The notes under the pieces were generated by a model. The model searched no databases. It saw nothing but the letters and a program-made list of their open reading frames with translations, and was not told the origin of the DNA. From contig CACXKA010000004.1 in the NCBI GenBank assembly GCA_902768125.1, forward strand, positions 1 through 64,000: 64,000 bases of DNA, read 5' to 3'. The translations under genes were made by a program, and so were the position numbers. Of the stretch, positions 25,848-35,781 are shown one piece after another; within the stretch, counting starts at the first letter, position 1, and every line of letters starts with the position of its first letter. This stretch comes from an uncultured Bacteroidales bacterium. Lineage in GTDB: Bacteria; Bacteroidota; Bacteroidia; Bacteroidales; Bacteroidaceae.

Positions 25848-27809
25848 ATGAGTAAAAAAAACAATCATAGACGAGAGTTTTCTGTGGAGACGAAGAAGCC
25901 CCCATTAACCCAACAAAAAGTACAACCCAACAAGCAAGAGAAGAAACCGTTTACCCTCACGACTGGCACATCCATCTGTATCGCTGTCATCGTCACAGTG
26001 GTTATGATGGCATTGGGAGCCTACTACCTGATTGTCCGCAACAGTGATATGTTGTATATGGCACAGAGCAGGGATTTCTTCAGCTTTGACGATTCTTTCC
26101 GTGCCTATTGCATGCACAGCCCTGGTGGGTTCATCAGTTGGGTGTCTTCGTTCCTGACACAATTTTTCTTCTATCCCAAACTCGGTAGTGCCATCATGGT
26201 GGCAATCTGGGTGGCAAGTCTTTGGCTGAGCAAGGTGGCTTTCAAGGTCAAAATGGCTTGGATGGCAGTGCTGGCAATTCCTGTGGTTTGTCTGTTGGTG
26301 AGCACCATCGACACAGGCTACTGGCTCTACTACAACAAGCAGACAGGCTATTGGTTCTATGGCACTTTGGGTTATTTCTCCACTACCCTGCTGGTGCTCT
26401 TCTACTCTTTATTCAAGAAGAAATCTGACCGTATCATTGTGACGTGTCTGATTGCCATCACCTATCCATTCTTGGGTTGGTACACCTTGCTGGCATTGCT
26501 GTATGTGGCTGTTTTGTCATTGGCCAACATGAAGTCCAGCGACTCCTTGATAGGAAAAGTCTTGTTGTCAGCATTTCCTTTGGTGCTGATGGGCATCGTC
26601 CCTTGGGTAAGTTACTATTTCTATAGCAGCATACGATTGGAGGACATGTGGACAGCTGGGTTCTACTTCTTCGACAACAACGACATGACCAGCCTCACCC
26701 CTTCCATTCCGTTCATGGTGCTGTCTGCTGTTCCCCTGCTTTTCCCCTTCTTGCCAAAGAATGTGGAGGGAAGCAAAGGTATGGCTTGGGGAGTGACACT
26801 TGTCAGCATCGCCCTGTTGGTGGGTTCTTACCTGTGGACGGAGAAGAGCGACTTCCAGAACTACAACTATCATGCTGAGATGAGGATGTATCGTGCTGTG
26901 GATGAACAGGATTGGGACAAGGTGTTGGATGAAATGGGCAGTATCCCTGGTGATGCTTCTCGTGAGATGGTGCTGTTCAAGAACATTGCCCTGATGAACA
27001 AGGGAGAGATGGGTACGAAGATGTTCAAATACAACAACATGGGTGCACAACCCGTCAATGGTTTTGACACACTTCGTGTACACATGGTGCAGACAGCCGC
27101 ACCTATGATTTACTACCATCATGGCAAGACCAACTTTGCTCTCCGTTGGAGTATTGAGAACTGTGTGGAGTTTGGTTATGACTATGACCACCTGAAGATT
27201 TTGGCAAGATGTGCCTTGCTGCATGGTGAGATGGAAATGGCTAAACGCTATCTGGGCATCCTGCAAAGCACCCTCTTCTATCGTGACTGGGCAGACCATC
27301 TGATGCCTATCACTGAGAAGCCAGAGCTGATTAAGAAATATCCTGAGTTTGACTATGTACGTGAACTGCGTGATCACATGGGCACTGTGCTTGATGGTGA
27401 CAATGGTTTGTGTGAGATGTACGTGCTCACTTATTTCAGTCAGACAATGAACAAGGATAGTAAAGCCTTACAAGAGATTACACTGGATTACGCACTGATT
27501 CAGAAGGACATACAATTGTTCTGGCCACGTTTCTACCTCTATGCACAAATGCATGCAGGAGAGCCCATGCCTATCCATTATCAGGAGGCAGCCATATTGT
27601 ATGGCAACCTGGAACCAGAGAGTGCTGATATCAGTGGCATGCCTTTTGCTGATGAGGTGAAGAAGAGTTATGAGGGCTTCCACCAGATGTCTCAATCATT
27701 GCTTCAGGCTGGTATGGATTCCGACCAGATAGGTGAAGCCATGAAGAGCACATACGGTGATACCTTCTACTGGTTCTACTTCTTCTGTAGAGACGTGCAT
27801 TCATATTAA
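25848..27809 (+). CDS. DUF6057-type multi-pass membrane protein with C-terminal helical domain (paralogue A)
   Basis: 653 residues. A basic N-terminal ~40 residues (KKNNHRREFSVETKK) is followed by about eight transmembrane segments up to ~residue 345 (for example CIAVIVTVVMMALGAYYLI, FPLVLMGIVPWVSYYFY, GVTLVSIALLVGSYLW). A ~300-residue soluble, TPR-like helical domain then starts at NYHAEMRMYRAVDEQDW. Its paralogue is two genes downstream; they share MYRA-DE, NIALM..G.M, APMIYY, LDGDNGLCE and the final aromatic-rich WFYFF segment. Function unknown; first gene of a four-gene operon. Confidence 0.7.
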   Translation: MSKKNNHRREFSVETKKPPLTQQKVQPNKQEKKPFTLTTGTSICIAVIVTVVMMALGAYYLIVRNSDMLYMAQSRDFFSFDDSFRAYCMHSPGGFISWVSSFLTQFFFYPKLGSAIMVAIWVASLWLSKVAFKVKMAWMAVLAIPVVCLLVSTIDTGYWLYYNKQTGYWFYGTLGYFSTTLLVLFYSLFKKKSDRIIVTCLIAITYPFLGWYTLLALLYVAVLSLANMKSSDSLIGKVLLSAFPLVLMGIVPWVSYYFYSSIRLEDMWTAGFYFFDNNDMTSLTPSIPFMVLSAVPLLFPFLPKNVEGSKGMAWGVTLVSIALLVGSYLWTEKSDFQNYNYHAEMRMYRAVDEQDWDKVLDEMGSIPGDASREMVLFKNIALMNKGEMGTKMFKYNNMGAQPVNGFDTLRVHMVQTAAPMIYYHHGKTNFALRWSIENCVEFGYDYDHLKILARCALLHGEMEMAKRYLGILQSTLFYRDWADHLMPITEKPELIKKYPEFDYVRELRDHMGTVLDGDNGLCEMYVLTYFSQTMNKDSKALQEITLDYALIQKDIQLFWPRFYLYAQMHAGEPMPIHYQEAAILYGNLEPESADISGMPFADEVKKSYEGFHQMSQSLLQAGMDSDQIGEAMKSTYGDTFYWFYFFCRDVHSY

Positions 27810-27817
27810 AATAAAGG

Positions 27818-27840
27818 TTAGAGTTTAGTGGTTAGCGTAT
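27818..27840. repeat. Three-copy 7-bp repeat
   Basis: GTTAGAG, TTTAGTG and GTTAGCG in register in the 53-bp gap between paralogue A and the lipoprotein gene. Confidence 0.4.
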
Positions 27841-27862
27841 TTAAGTTATAGAATAGAAAAGA

Positions 27863-29383
27863 ATGAAGCATATGAAACTGAGAAATATCTTATCAATAGT
27901 GACAATTGCCACTTTGTTGGCATCGTGTGGACAGCACCTTTCTGTACCAACAGATGTAACAATGGAGTCGCGACTTCCCAAGATTTACCCTGACTACACA
28001 GAGGTGACCATTCCTGCCAACATCTGTCCCCTGAACTTTGCTGTGCAGGAGGGAGAGACAGAGGCAATGGCAAGATTCACCTTCCCTGGTGGAGAATACA
28101 TCTACGGTGAAGGACAGAAAGTGCTCATCGATGAGGAACAATGGAAAGAAATTCTGAAAGCAGCCAAAGGCAAGGAAATCAAAGTCGAGGTCTTTGCCCA
28201 GATCAATGGTGCATGGAAAGGTTATCAGCCTTTCAACATCTATGTGGCTGAGGATTCCATTGACCAATTCATCTCCTATCGTGCCATCCAACCTTCCTAT
28301 GTGGCATACGAAAGGTTGAGCATCAATCAGCGTGACCTCACCAACTTTGATGAGCGTGAGATTTACAACAACATGTCCGTCAGCAATGAGAAGGTAGGTC
28401 AGTGCATCAACTGCCACTCCTACCAGAACTTCAAGACAGACAACATGCTTTTCCACATGCGTCAAGGCTATGGTGGCACCATGCTTGTTTCGAATGGTGA
28501 GTTGAAGAAGATTGACCTCAAGACAGACGAGACACTGAGTGCTGGTGTATATCCTTCATGGCATCCTACCCACAACTACATTGCTTTCTCCACCAACAAG
28601 ACAGGTCAGTCTTTCCACACGAAAGACCTGAACAAGATTGAGGTGCAGGACACGGAGAGTGACTTGATTCTCTATGATGTGGACAAGAACGAGGTGAGCA
28701 TCATCTCTGAGTTGGACGATGAGCTGGAGGTGTTCCCCACTTGGAGTCCTGATGGCAAGAAGCTCTATTTCTGCTCTGCTCATTTTGAGTACTACAACGA
28801 CAGCATTGAGAAGTCTGCTGAGATGATTCAGCGATTCAAAGAGGTGAAGTACAGCCTTTACTCCGTTGACTTCAATCCTGACACCAAGGAGTTCAGCAAT
28901 GTGGAGATGGTGTATGACGCTGCTTCTGATTCCATCAACCAGAGTGTCACCCTACCCCGTGTGAGTCCTGATGGTCATTACTTGCTCTTTGCTCAGGCAG
29001 AGTTTGGATGTTTCCATGTGTGGCATGCTGATGCCGACATCTACATGATGGACTTGAAAACCAAGGAGGTGCAGAAGTTGGATGCTGTGAACAGTGATCG
29101 TTCAGAAAGTTATCCTTCATGGTCCAGCAATGGCAGATGGATCATGGTGGATTCCCGACGTGATGATGGAAACTACACACGTCCCTACATTGCTTATTTT
29201 GACAAGCAGGGCAAGGCACACAAGCCTTTCATGCTGCCTCAGAAAGATCCTAATTACTACACCTTCTATCTGCGTTCTTTCAACAGACCAGAGTTCATGA
29301 TTGAACCTGTGAAGATCACGCCACAGGAGTTTGCCAAAAAAGCTAAAGAAGACGCTGTTCCTGCCAAGTACACAGCTCAATGA
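27863..29383 (+). CDS. Lipoprotein with CXXCH motif and PD40/TolB-like beta-propeller
   Basis: 506 residues. The lipobox LLASC puts the lipidated cysteine at residue 22. An N-terminal beta-rich domain (~30-165) precedes C181-I-N-C-H185, a c-type heme-attachment signature. From ~residue 200 there are at least four PD40-like blades (YPSWHPTHNYIAFSTN, FPTWSPDGKKLYFCS, PRVSPDGHYLLFAQ, YPSWSSNGRWIMVDS). Anchored in a membrane facing the periplasm or outside. The heme assignment rests on CXXCH alone; a zinc or disulfide site is possible. It is sandwiched between two paralogous membrane proteins and overlaps the next gene by 4 bp. Confidence 0.75.
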   Translation: MKHMKLRNILSIVTIATLLASCGQHLSVPTDVTMESRLPKIYPDYTEVTIPANICPLNFAVQEGETEAMARFTFPGGEYIYGEGQKVLIDEEQWKEILKAAKGKEIKVEVFAQINGAWKGYQPFNIYVAEDSIDQFISYRAIQPSYVAYERLSINQRDLTNFDEREIYNNMSVSNEKVGQCINCHSYQNFKTDNMLFHMRQGYGGTMLVSNGELKKIDLKTDETLSAGVYPSWHPTHNYIAFSTNKTGQSFHTKDLNKIEVQDTESDLILYDVDKNEVSIISELDDELEVFPTWSPDGKKLYFCSAHFEYYNDSIEKSAEMIQRFKEVKYSLYSVDFNPDTKEFSNVEMVYDAASDSINQSVTLPRVSPDGHYLLFAQAEFGCFHVWHADADIYMMDLKTKEVQKLDAVNSDRSESYPSWSSNGRWIMVDSRRDDGNYTRPYIAYFDKQGKAHKPFMLPQKDPNYYTFYLRSFNRPEFMIEPVKITPQEFAKKAKEDAVPAKYTAQ

Positions 29384-30927
29384 AAAAGTATCTGAAATAC
29401 ATATACCTCTTTGCCTTCATCACCGTAGCATACATTCTGTTGCCGGTGATGAATGCTGATTATCTGTACACCATCCAAGACAACAACGTCTTCATCAATG
29501 GACACACCTTCATGATGGACACAGTTCAACATGGAGGTGGTTGGGGAACATGGATTGCTTGCTACCTCACCCAATTCTTCTACTATCCTTGGTTGGGCAG
29601 CACATTCCTGATTCTCCTCTGGGTGGCTATCTACTGGATCACCATCTGGATGCTCGGCCTCAGCAGCAAGTGGAGTTTTCTGGCTTTGATCATTCCCGTG
29701 CTCTTGCTGTATCACCTGCTTGACTACGGCTACTGGATTTACTATGCCAAAGCTCCAGGTTTTCCTTTTGTGCTCACTATTGACGCCATCTTCAGCTTGC
29801 TGTTCGTTTGGGGAGGAATGTCTATAACCAGAAAGTGGAATGTCGATTTTAGATTGAAAGGATTATTTATCATTGGCGTGCTTGCCGTCATCATCGTCAT
29901 CAACGATTGGCTTTACCCATCCACTCCTTGGCATTTCAACTACAATTTCAGGAATTCCATCAAGACCACCCTCACAGACAAGAACTTCAAGCATGAACTC
30001 AAGATGTACCGTGCATTGGATGAGTTCCGTTTTGAGGATGTGCTCAAGGAAATGCCCACTGACCAGGAGGCTACCCCCACCAACTTGATGGTGCTTTACA
30101 AGAACATTGCCTTAATGCATACAGGACAGATGGACAAGATGTTTGAGACAAACAACTGTGGCATCAATCCTAACAACCCAAGTGATTCCCTGAAGATACG
30201 CACCTCCCTCTTGGGGGCTCCTCTCATCTATTACATGTTTGGGCAGATGAACTACTCCTACCGTTGGGCCATGGAGAACTCCGTGCAATATGGATTGAGT
30301 TTCAGGAGTCTCAAGATGATGACACGCACGGCACTCTTCAATCAGGAGTTTGAGGTGGCAGCCAAATACATTGCCATGCTCAAGAGCAGCACCTTCCATC
30401 GGAAATGGGCATTGGAACATGAGGCATGGATGATGAACAGCACCCACTTCATTCAAAGTCAAGAGTACCAGACACTCGCTCCTCTGCTGAATGAGGAGGC
30501 AAACGTGCTGGATGGTGATGATGGATTGTGTGAGCAGTTCCTATTGGAATACTTCTCTGACTTGAATCGTGCCAACACTCCCCTTTTGGAGACAGTCACT
30601 CTGTGTATGTCGTTGTGGGCAAAGGATTATTATGCTTATTGTGTCCACTTCTACGACTATGTGAACCATCATCCCAACAACCCCATTCCTGCCCTTTATC
30701 AGGAGGGAGCCATTTTGCTGGGCAATGCAGAGGAATCACCCATCACGCTCAACCAGTTCAAGTTTGATGATTTCGTTGCAAACAAATATAATAGTTTCGT
30801 GCAAGACTACCACCAGCTGCAACAGCAGGAATTGGATGAGAAAGAAATAGGAAAACGTCTGAAGCCCCTCTATGGCAACACCTATTGGTGGTATTACTAT
30901 TTCTACAACGACTTCAACATTTACTAA
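29380..30927 (+). CDS. DUF6057-type multi-pass membrane protein (paralogue B)
   Basis: 515 residues, shorter than paralogue A (no basic N-terminal extension, fewer membrane spans, about five to six in the first ~185 residues: YIYLFAFITVAYILLP, FLILLWVAIYWITIWML, FLALIIPVLLLYHLL, LTIDAIFSLLFVW, GLFIIGVLAVIIVI). The soluble C-terminal half aligns with A (HELKMYRALDEFRFEDVLKEM; LYKNIALMHTGQMDKMF; APLIYYMFGQMNYSYRWAMENSV; VLDGDDGLCEQFLLEYFSD). Its ATG overlaps the lipoprotein stop (ATGA). Confidence 0.7.
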   Translation: MKKYLKYIYLFAFITVAYILLPVMNADYLYTIQDNNVFINGHTFMMDTVQHGGGWGTWIACYLTQFFYYPWLGSTFLILLWVAIYWITIWMLGLSSKWSFLALIIPVLLLYHLLDYGYWIYYAKAPGFPFVLTIDAIFSLLFVWGGMSITRKWNVDFRLKGLFIIGVLAVIIVINDWLYPSTPWHFNYNFRNSIKTTLTDKNFKHELKMYRALDEFRFEDVLKEMPTDQEATPTNLMVLYKNIALMHTGQMDKMFETNNCGINPNNPSDSLKIRTSLLGAPLIYYMFGQMNYSYRWAMENSVQYGLSFRSLKMMTRTALFNQEFEVAAKYIAMLKSSTFHRKWALEHEAWMMNSTHFIQSQEYQTLAPLLNEEANVLDGDDGLCEQFLLEYFSDLNRANTPLLETVTLCMSLWAKDYYAYCVHFYDYVNHHPNNPIPALYQEGAILLGNAEESPITLNQFKFDDFVANKYNSFVQDYHQLQQQELDEKEIGKRLKPLYGNTYWWYYYFYNDFNIY

Positions 30928-30959
30928 TTAACAGCTACACTACATTTTTAGATTCACAC

Positions 30960-33113
30960 ATGAAGAAACTGATAGCTTTTGCCCTGCTGGCATCTGCCAC
31001 ATTGAGCATTCACGCACAGGGCACCATACAAGATTATAAGAGAGCCTTCTCCACAGGCACCAGACATTCCAACAAGATGACCCATGGAAGTGTCAGTGTC
31101 CGTCGTTCTTTTGATGGACCTCAGGATGAGTTCATCTATTCCACTTGGAATGGTGACAGCACAGTGTGGTACAAGGTGGATGCCAAGACAGGCAAGAAGG
31201 AACAGATTGCCAATCCAGAACAGCGTCGTCCTCGTGGTAATTGGGGAGGTGGACGTGGTGATGGCTACCACCATTGGGCAGAGGTGCGTGATGAGAAGGA
31301 TGGACGTGCTGAAAGTCCTGTGGACAAGGGAACCTTCATGATTCACAAGGACAACAACCTCTATCTTGTCAAGGGAGAGGACAACACCAATGCCAAGCAA
31401 GTGACTGCTGATGGTGTGGACACCTGCTACTATTCCTCTTGGGGACGTTGGTCAAAGGATGGCAAGTACTATGCCACTGTGCTCATCAAACCTGCTCCCA
31501 AGCACTTTGTGACCTACACACAGTCCTCCCCTGCCAATCAGGTGCAGCCCCTCTACATCACAAGGGAGTATGCCAAGCCAGGTGATTCACTCAACTACCG
31601 CATTCCTGTCATTGTGGATGTGGAGCACAAGAAGACCATCTATCCCAAGAGCACAGACCTCTTCAAGAGTCAGTATGAGGTGAGTGCCCCTGCTTGGGAT
31701 GAAAATGAAAAGACCCTCACTTTTGAGTTCAATGAGCGTGGTCACAAGACTTACCGTGTGTTGGAAATGGACTTGAAGGGCAATGTGAAGACCTTGATTG
31801 AGGAGAAGAATGACAAGTATGTGGCTTATTCTCGCAATTTACGTCGTGACTTGGATGCCAACCACATCCTTTGGAAGAGTGACCGTGATGGACATGCCCA
31901 CCTCTATCTTTATGACCGTAAGAAAGGGAAACTGTCTCAGGTGACCAAGGGTGACTTCTGGGTGCGTGAGGTGCAGGATGTCCAGATTAATGAGAAAGGT
32001 GAAGGGTTCATCATCTTCTCTGCCAATGGCTTGCACTACAAGAACATGGGCAAGGTGAAGTCCAGTTTTGATGGGAAGATTCCAGAGGAAGACCCCTACA
32101 ACATCCACTATTATCGTATTGACCTCAATGGCAAGAACTTTGTGGAACTCACTCCTGAACGGGGTACTCATGAAGCCACTTTCAGTCGTTCCTGCAAGGA
32201 ATCATTCATTGACACTTACTCTTCCATCGACCAGGCTCCTGTGACTGTGTTGCGTTCCTCTTTGGATGGTCATGTCATCACCACCCTTGAGACTGCCAAC
32301 ATCAGCAAGTTGGAGGCAACAGGTTGGAAGGCTCCAGAGGTGTTTGTGGCTCCTGGACGTGATGGCAAGACAGATATGTGGGGACTCATTCAGCGTCCTT
32401 CCAACTTTGACCCCAAGAAGAAATATCCAGTCATTGAGTACATCTATTCAGGTCCTGGCGACCAGTATGTGCCCAAGAAGTTCACCCCTTGGCTCTACTA
32501 CCTGCAAGATGTGGCAGAACTGGGTTTCATTGTGGTGCAGTTGGATGCCATGACCACTTCCTTCCGCAATCTGGACTTTGAACAGGTGTGCTACAAGAAT
32601 CTCAAGGATGCTGGTTTCCCAGACCGTATTGAATGGATCAAGGCGGCTGCCAAGAAGTACCCCTACATGGACATTGACCGCATGGGCATCTATGGATGTT
32701 CAGCAGGAGGACAGGAAGCTTTGGGTGCCCTACTTTTCCACGGTGATTTCTACAAGGCTGCCTATGCTGCTTGTGGTTGTCACGACAACCGCATGGACAA
32801 GATATGGTGGAATGAGCAATGGATGGGTTACCCAGTTGACAGTTCTTACATCGAGTGTTCCAACGTGGAGAATGCCAAAAACCTGAAGGGAAAGCTTATG
32901 CTCCTCGTGGGTGAGATGGATGACAACGTTGATCCTTCCTCCACTTACCAAGTGGTGGATGCCCTCATCAAGGCCAATAAGGATTTCGAGTTTATCCTCG
33001 TCCCAGGTGCCCGCCACACGATGGGCGAGAACTTCGGTGAGCACAAACGTGCCGACTTCTTCGTGAAGAACCTGTTAGGCGTGCAACCGCCAGCTTGGAA
33101 CAAACTGGAATAA
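30960..33113 (+). CDS. Secreted S9-family prolyl oligopeptidase/dipeptidyl peptidase
   Basis: About 717 residues from MKKLIAFALLASATLSIHAQ (signal peptide). An N-terminal beta-propeller (~30-450) is followed by an alpha/beta-hydrolase domain with nucleophile Ser in YGCSAGGQEALG, Asp in GEMDDNVDP and His in PGARHTMGE. DPP IV-like architecture; no obvious Glu-Glu motif of true DPP IV seen by eye. Thirty-two bp downstream of paralogue B, probably the same operon. Confidence 0.85.
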   Translation: MKKLIAFALLASATLSIHAQGTIQDYKRAFSTGTRHSNKMTHGSVSVRRSFDGPQDEFIYSTWNGDSTVWYKVDAKTGKKEQIANPEQRRPRGNWGGGRGDGYHHWAEVRDEKDGRAESPVDKGTFMIHKDNNLYLVKGEDNTNAKQVTADGVDTCYYSSWGRWSKDGKYYATVLIKPAPKHFVTYTQSSPANQVQPLYITREYAKPGDSLNYRIPVIVDVEHKKTIYPKSTDLFKSQYEVSAPAWDENEKTLTFEFNERGHKTYRVLEMDLKGNVKTLIEEKNDKYVAYSRNLRRDLDANHILWKSDRDGHAHLYLYDRKKGKLSQVTKGDFWVREVQDVQINEKGEGFIIFSANGLHYKNMGKVKSSFDGKIPEEDPYNIHYYRIDLNGKNFVELTPERGTHEATFSRSCKESFIDTYSSIDQAPVTVLRSSLDGHVITTLETANISKLEATGWKAPEVFVAPGRDGKTDMWGLIQRPSNFDPKKKYPVIEYIYSGPGDQYVPKKFTPWLYYLQDVAELGFIVVQLDAMTTSFRNLDFEQVCYKNLKDAGFPDRIEWIKAAAKKYPYMDIDRMGIYGCSAGGQEALGALLFHGDFYKAAYAACGCHDNRMDKIWWNEQWMGYPVDSSYIECSNVENAKNLKGKLMLLVGEMDDNVDPSSTYQVVDALIKANKDFEFILVPGARHTMGENFGEHKRADFFVKNLLGVQPPAWNKLE

Positions 33114-33144
33114 GATTGCACGCCATTCTTAACAAGGCCTCTTT

Positions 33145-34014
33145 TTATTCAGCGCATTTCTTGTTCAGTTCCTCCATCAACTTGATGTCAGACTTCGTGA
33201 GAGGATGATAAACAGTATAGAGATCCGTGTATTCTGGCTTAACAAACTTCAGTTGATTGTCAGTCACTGACCACAAATAAGATTCAGTAACAGAGTAGTC
33301 GGCTGGGTCATGGAACACTATCGTCTCCCCCTCCTCATCGTCAAGGGTGCTGACGGAACGGAAATAGATGCTACGGTTGACATCATCCTCATAAACAGAA
33401 TAGCGAGTGACAGTTACACCACTCTCCTCATCGAGATCGAGATATACATAGGTGAACAATCCGTTGTGCTCATTGGTCGAGAACCACTTGCCCACATAGT
33501 CGTCGCCTTCCAACTTACTATCGTACATGCTGCACCTGTTCAGTTCGTCCTCTGTAGGACGGTGGAAGGTGATGGTCAAGGGATCCTCATCCGATTTTGC
33601 GGTGGAGGTAAGGATGAGCTTGTCGCCAGAAATGCTGTACTTGAGGATTTCCTCTTCGTCGGAGAGGTTCTGGACAGTGATGGTTCTGGCTGTCTCGTCC
33701 ACAGTATAGATGCCATGTCGAAGCATTCGCTCCCAATACTGGAGAGAGGTGCCGGCATTGCCCATGTAAACACTTCGAGTGATGACGCCGTCGTCGCCAA
33801 AGTTGATCAGCGCGTACTGATCATAGCCCCCGACAAATTCGTCGTCATCTTCTTCTTGATTGACGTGGGCGAACCAATTGCCCTTCAGCAGTTCCGCTTT
33901 TCCTGAGCCCTGCTGCTCTGAGTCGTCATCTTTTGAACACGAGGTAGTAGTTGTCACAGTGAGGCCACAAATCAAGATAGCAGCCAACATCCATTGGATT
34001 TGTTTTCTTATCAT
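33145..34014 (-). CDS. Lipoprotein, lipocalin-like (function unknown)
   Basis: 289 residues. Signal sequence and lipobox (TTTTSCSKDDD), acidic linker, then two repeats of a beta-rich unit, each starting with a GNW/GKW-type motif (LLKGNWFAHVNQEEDD; YVGKWFSTNEHNG). This pattern is common in Bacteroidetes lipocalin-like surface lipoproteins. SKDDD right after the lipidated cysteine is acidic and fits the surface lipoprotein export signal described in Bacteroidetes. No specific ligand inferred. Confidence 0.7.
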   Translation of the reverse strand: MIRKQIQWMLAAILICGLTVTTTTSCSKDDDSEQQGSGKAELLKGNWFAHVNQEEDDDEFVGGYDQYALINFGDDGVITRSVYMGNAGTSLQYWERMLRHGIYTVDETARTITVQNLSDEEEILKYSISGDKLILTSTAKSDEDPLTITFHRPTEDELNRCSMYDSKLEGDDYVGKWFSTNEHNGLFTYVYLDLDEESGVTVTRYSVYEDDVNRSIYFRSVSTLDDEEGETIVFHDPADYSVTESYLWSVTDNQLKFVKPEYTDLYTVYHPLTKSDIKLMEELNKKCAE

Positions 34015-34101
34015 AATAATTAATGTTTTGGAAGTGAATAATACTTCTAATTATATAGGTTTTAGTGGTACATCATCTTGCCTGTGTTTCTGATTCGACG
34101 G

Positions 34102-34109
34102 CAAAGATA
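34102..34109 (-). promoter_or_regulatory. -7 box of the lipoprotein gene
   Basis: Minus-strand TATCTTTG, about 88 bp before ATG 34014. Confidence 0.55.
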
Positions 34110-34265
34110 AACAAATTCCCACAAAACAAAAAAACAATCTCCGAATTTTTGTCCCATTCAATCCATATTCGTGTCGATTCGGTGGATTCGTGTTCGTTTT
34201 TTTCACAGCTTAGGCTCCATCTAAGATACTTTCGTTCAACAATTAAAATGAAAAGGAGTTTTCAT

Positions 34266-34296
34266 TTTGTATTGTGCTCACTTATTCGTACCTTTG
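34266..34296 (+). promoter_or_regulatory. Promoter of the MATE gene
   Basis: TTTG (34266-34269) and TACCTTTG (34289-34296) with 19-bp spacing, 30 bp before ATG 34326. The ~40 bp around it closely resemble the AGCS promoter at 60213-60243. Confidence 0.75.
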
Positions 34297-34325
34297 CACC
34301 CGATTTTCTAAGGTAAAGTTATACT

Positions 34326-35744
34326 ATGCAACAAGACGATAGGACAAAGGAATTGGGAACGAGGCCGATTGGCGAGCTGTTGGTGAAGTATGCCGTTCCG
34401 GCGGTGGTGGCAATGACGGCTTCGTCGCTCTACAATATGGTGGACCGCATCTTCATTGGACACATTCCTGAGGTGGGAACACTCTCGCTCAGCGGTTTGG
34501 CTGTCACTTTCCCCATCATGAACCTGAGTGCTGCTTTTGGTGCGATGGTGGGTGTGGGTAGTTCCACGTTGATTTCCATCAAGCTGGGACAGAAAGACTA
34601 TCAGACAGCAGAACGGGTGCTGGGCAACCTTGTGTCGCTCAACATCATCATTGGTATCATCGTGGGCGCTTTGGGACTCATTTTCATCGACCCTCTGCTG
34701 CTCTTCTTTGGTGCTTCAGAGAACACCATCCAATATGCCCATGTCTATATGGAGATCATCCTGTATGGCAATGTGGTGACACATCTCTATTTTGGATTGA
34801 ACAGTGCCCTGCGAAGTACAGGACATCCCCATGTGGCCATGTCTGCCACCATTGCCACTGTGGTCATCAATGCCATCCTTGACCCTCTCTTCATCTTCAC
34901 GTTTGGGTTGGGCATTCAGGGAGCTGCCTATGCCACTGTCCTTTCACAGTTTGCAGCCCTCATCTATATCACAGTGGTGTTGTCCAACAAAAAGGATTTG
35001 ATTCACTTGCATGCAGGCATCTATGGACTCAGGAAACGGATTGTGAAGAACATTCTTGCCATTGGTATGTCACCCTTTGCCATGCAGTTGTGTGCCTGCC
35101 TGGTGGTCATTCTCATCAACAAGGGATTGGCAAAGCATGGAGGGGATTTGGCCATTGCAGCCTATGGTATTGTGAACAGTGCCACCTTCCTGGCTGTCAT
35201 GGTGGTGCTGGGCATCTGTCAGGGCATGCAGCCTATTGCAGGTTTCAACTTTGGTGCCCAACAGCCTGACCGTGTGGATGAGGTGTTGAGGAAAGCCATC
35301 ATCCTTGCCACCATCATCATGATTGTGGACTTCATCATCTGCGTGTTCTTCCCTCAATACATTGTGATACTCTTCACCAGTGACCCAGCACTCACAGAAC
35401 TGGCAAGCAGGGGTATGCGGATTGTCTGTCTGCTCTCTCCCATTGTGGGTTTCCAGATTGTGACAGGCAACTTCTTCCAGAGCATTGGTATGGCAAAGCG
35501 CAGCATCTTCATGTCTGTGAGCCGTCAGTTGGTGTTCCTTGTGCCTTTCCTGTTGATATTCCCAGAACTCTGGGGTACAGATGGTGTGTGGATCAGTATC
35601 ACAGCTGCCGATGGAGTGGCTTCCCTCACAGCAGGTTTCCTTCTCTGGCACTTCTATCACAACAGGGCTAGCATTCATGCTCCACGTACTCGTATGGGCA
35701 GTACTTTGAAGCGTGTGTTCTTCCACAATAGAGTAACTCCTTGA
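34326..35744 (+). CDS. MATE-family efflux transporter
   Basis: 472 residues, 12 predicted membrane spans. Typical MATE features: GTRPIGELLVKYAVPAVVAMTASSLYNMVDRIFIG at the N-terminus and the second-half equivalent (GICQGMQPIAGFNFGAQQPDRV). Na+- or H+-coupled export of cationic drugs or metabolites is the family role; substrate unknown. Confidence 0.9.
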   Translation: MQQDDRTKELGTRPIGELLVKYAVPAVVAMTASSLYNMVDRIFIGHIPEVGTLSLSGLAVTFPIMNLSAAFGAMVGVGSSTLISIKLGQKDYQTAERVLGNLVSLNIIIGIIVGALGLIFIDPLLLFFGASENTIQYAHVYMEIILYGNVVTHLYFGLNSALRSTGHPHVAMSATIATVVINAILDPLFIFTFGLGIQGAAYATVLSQFAALIYITVVLSNKKDLIHLHAGIYGLRKRIVKNILAIGMSPFAMQLCACLVVILINKGLAKHGGDLAIAAYGIVNSATFLAVMVVLGICQGMQPIAGFNFGAQQPDRVDEVLRKAIILATIIMIVDFIICVFFPQYIVILFTSDPALTELASRGMRIVCLLSPIVGFQIVTGNFFQSIGMAKRSIFMSVSRQLVFLVPFLLIFPELWGTDGVWISITAADGVASLTAGFLLWHFYHNRASIHAPRTRMGSTLKRVFFHNRVTP

Positions 35745-35781
35745 GGTTGGAGGTTGGAGATTTGAGGTTTGAGATTTAAGA
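35745..35781. repeat. 7-bp repeat array (GGTTGGA/GGTTTGA)
   Basis: Five contiguous copies at 7-bp period fill the whole gap between the MATE stop and the truA start. Confidence 0.65.
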
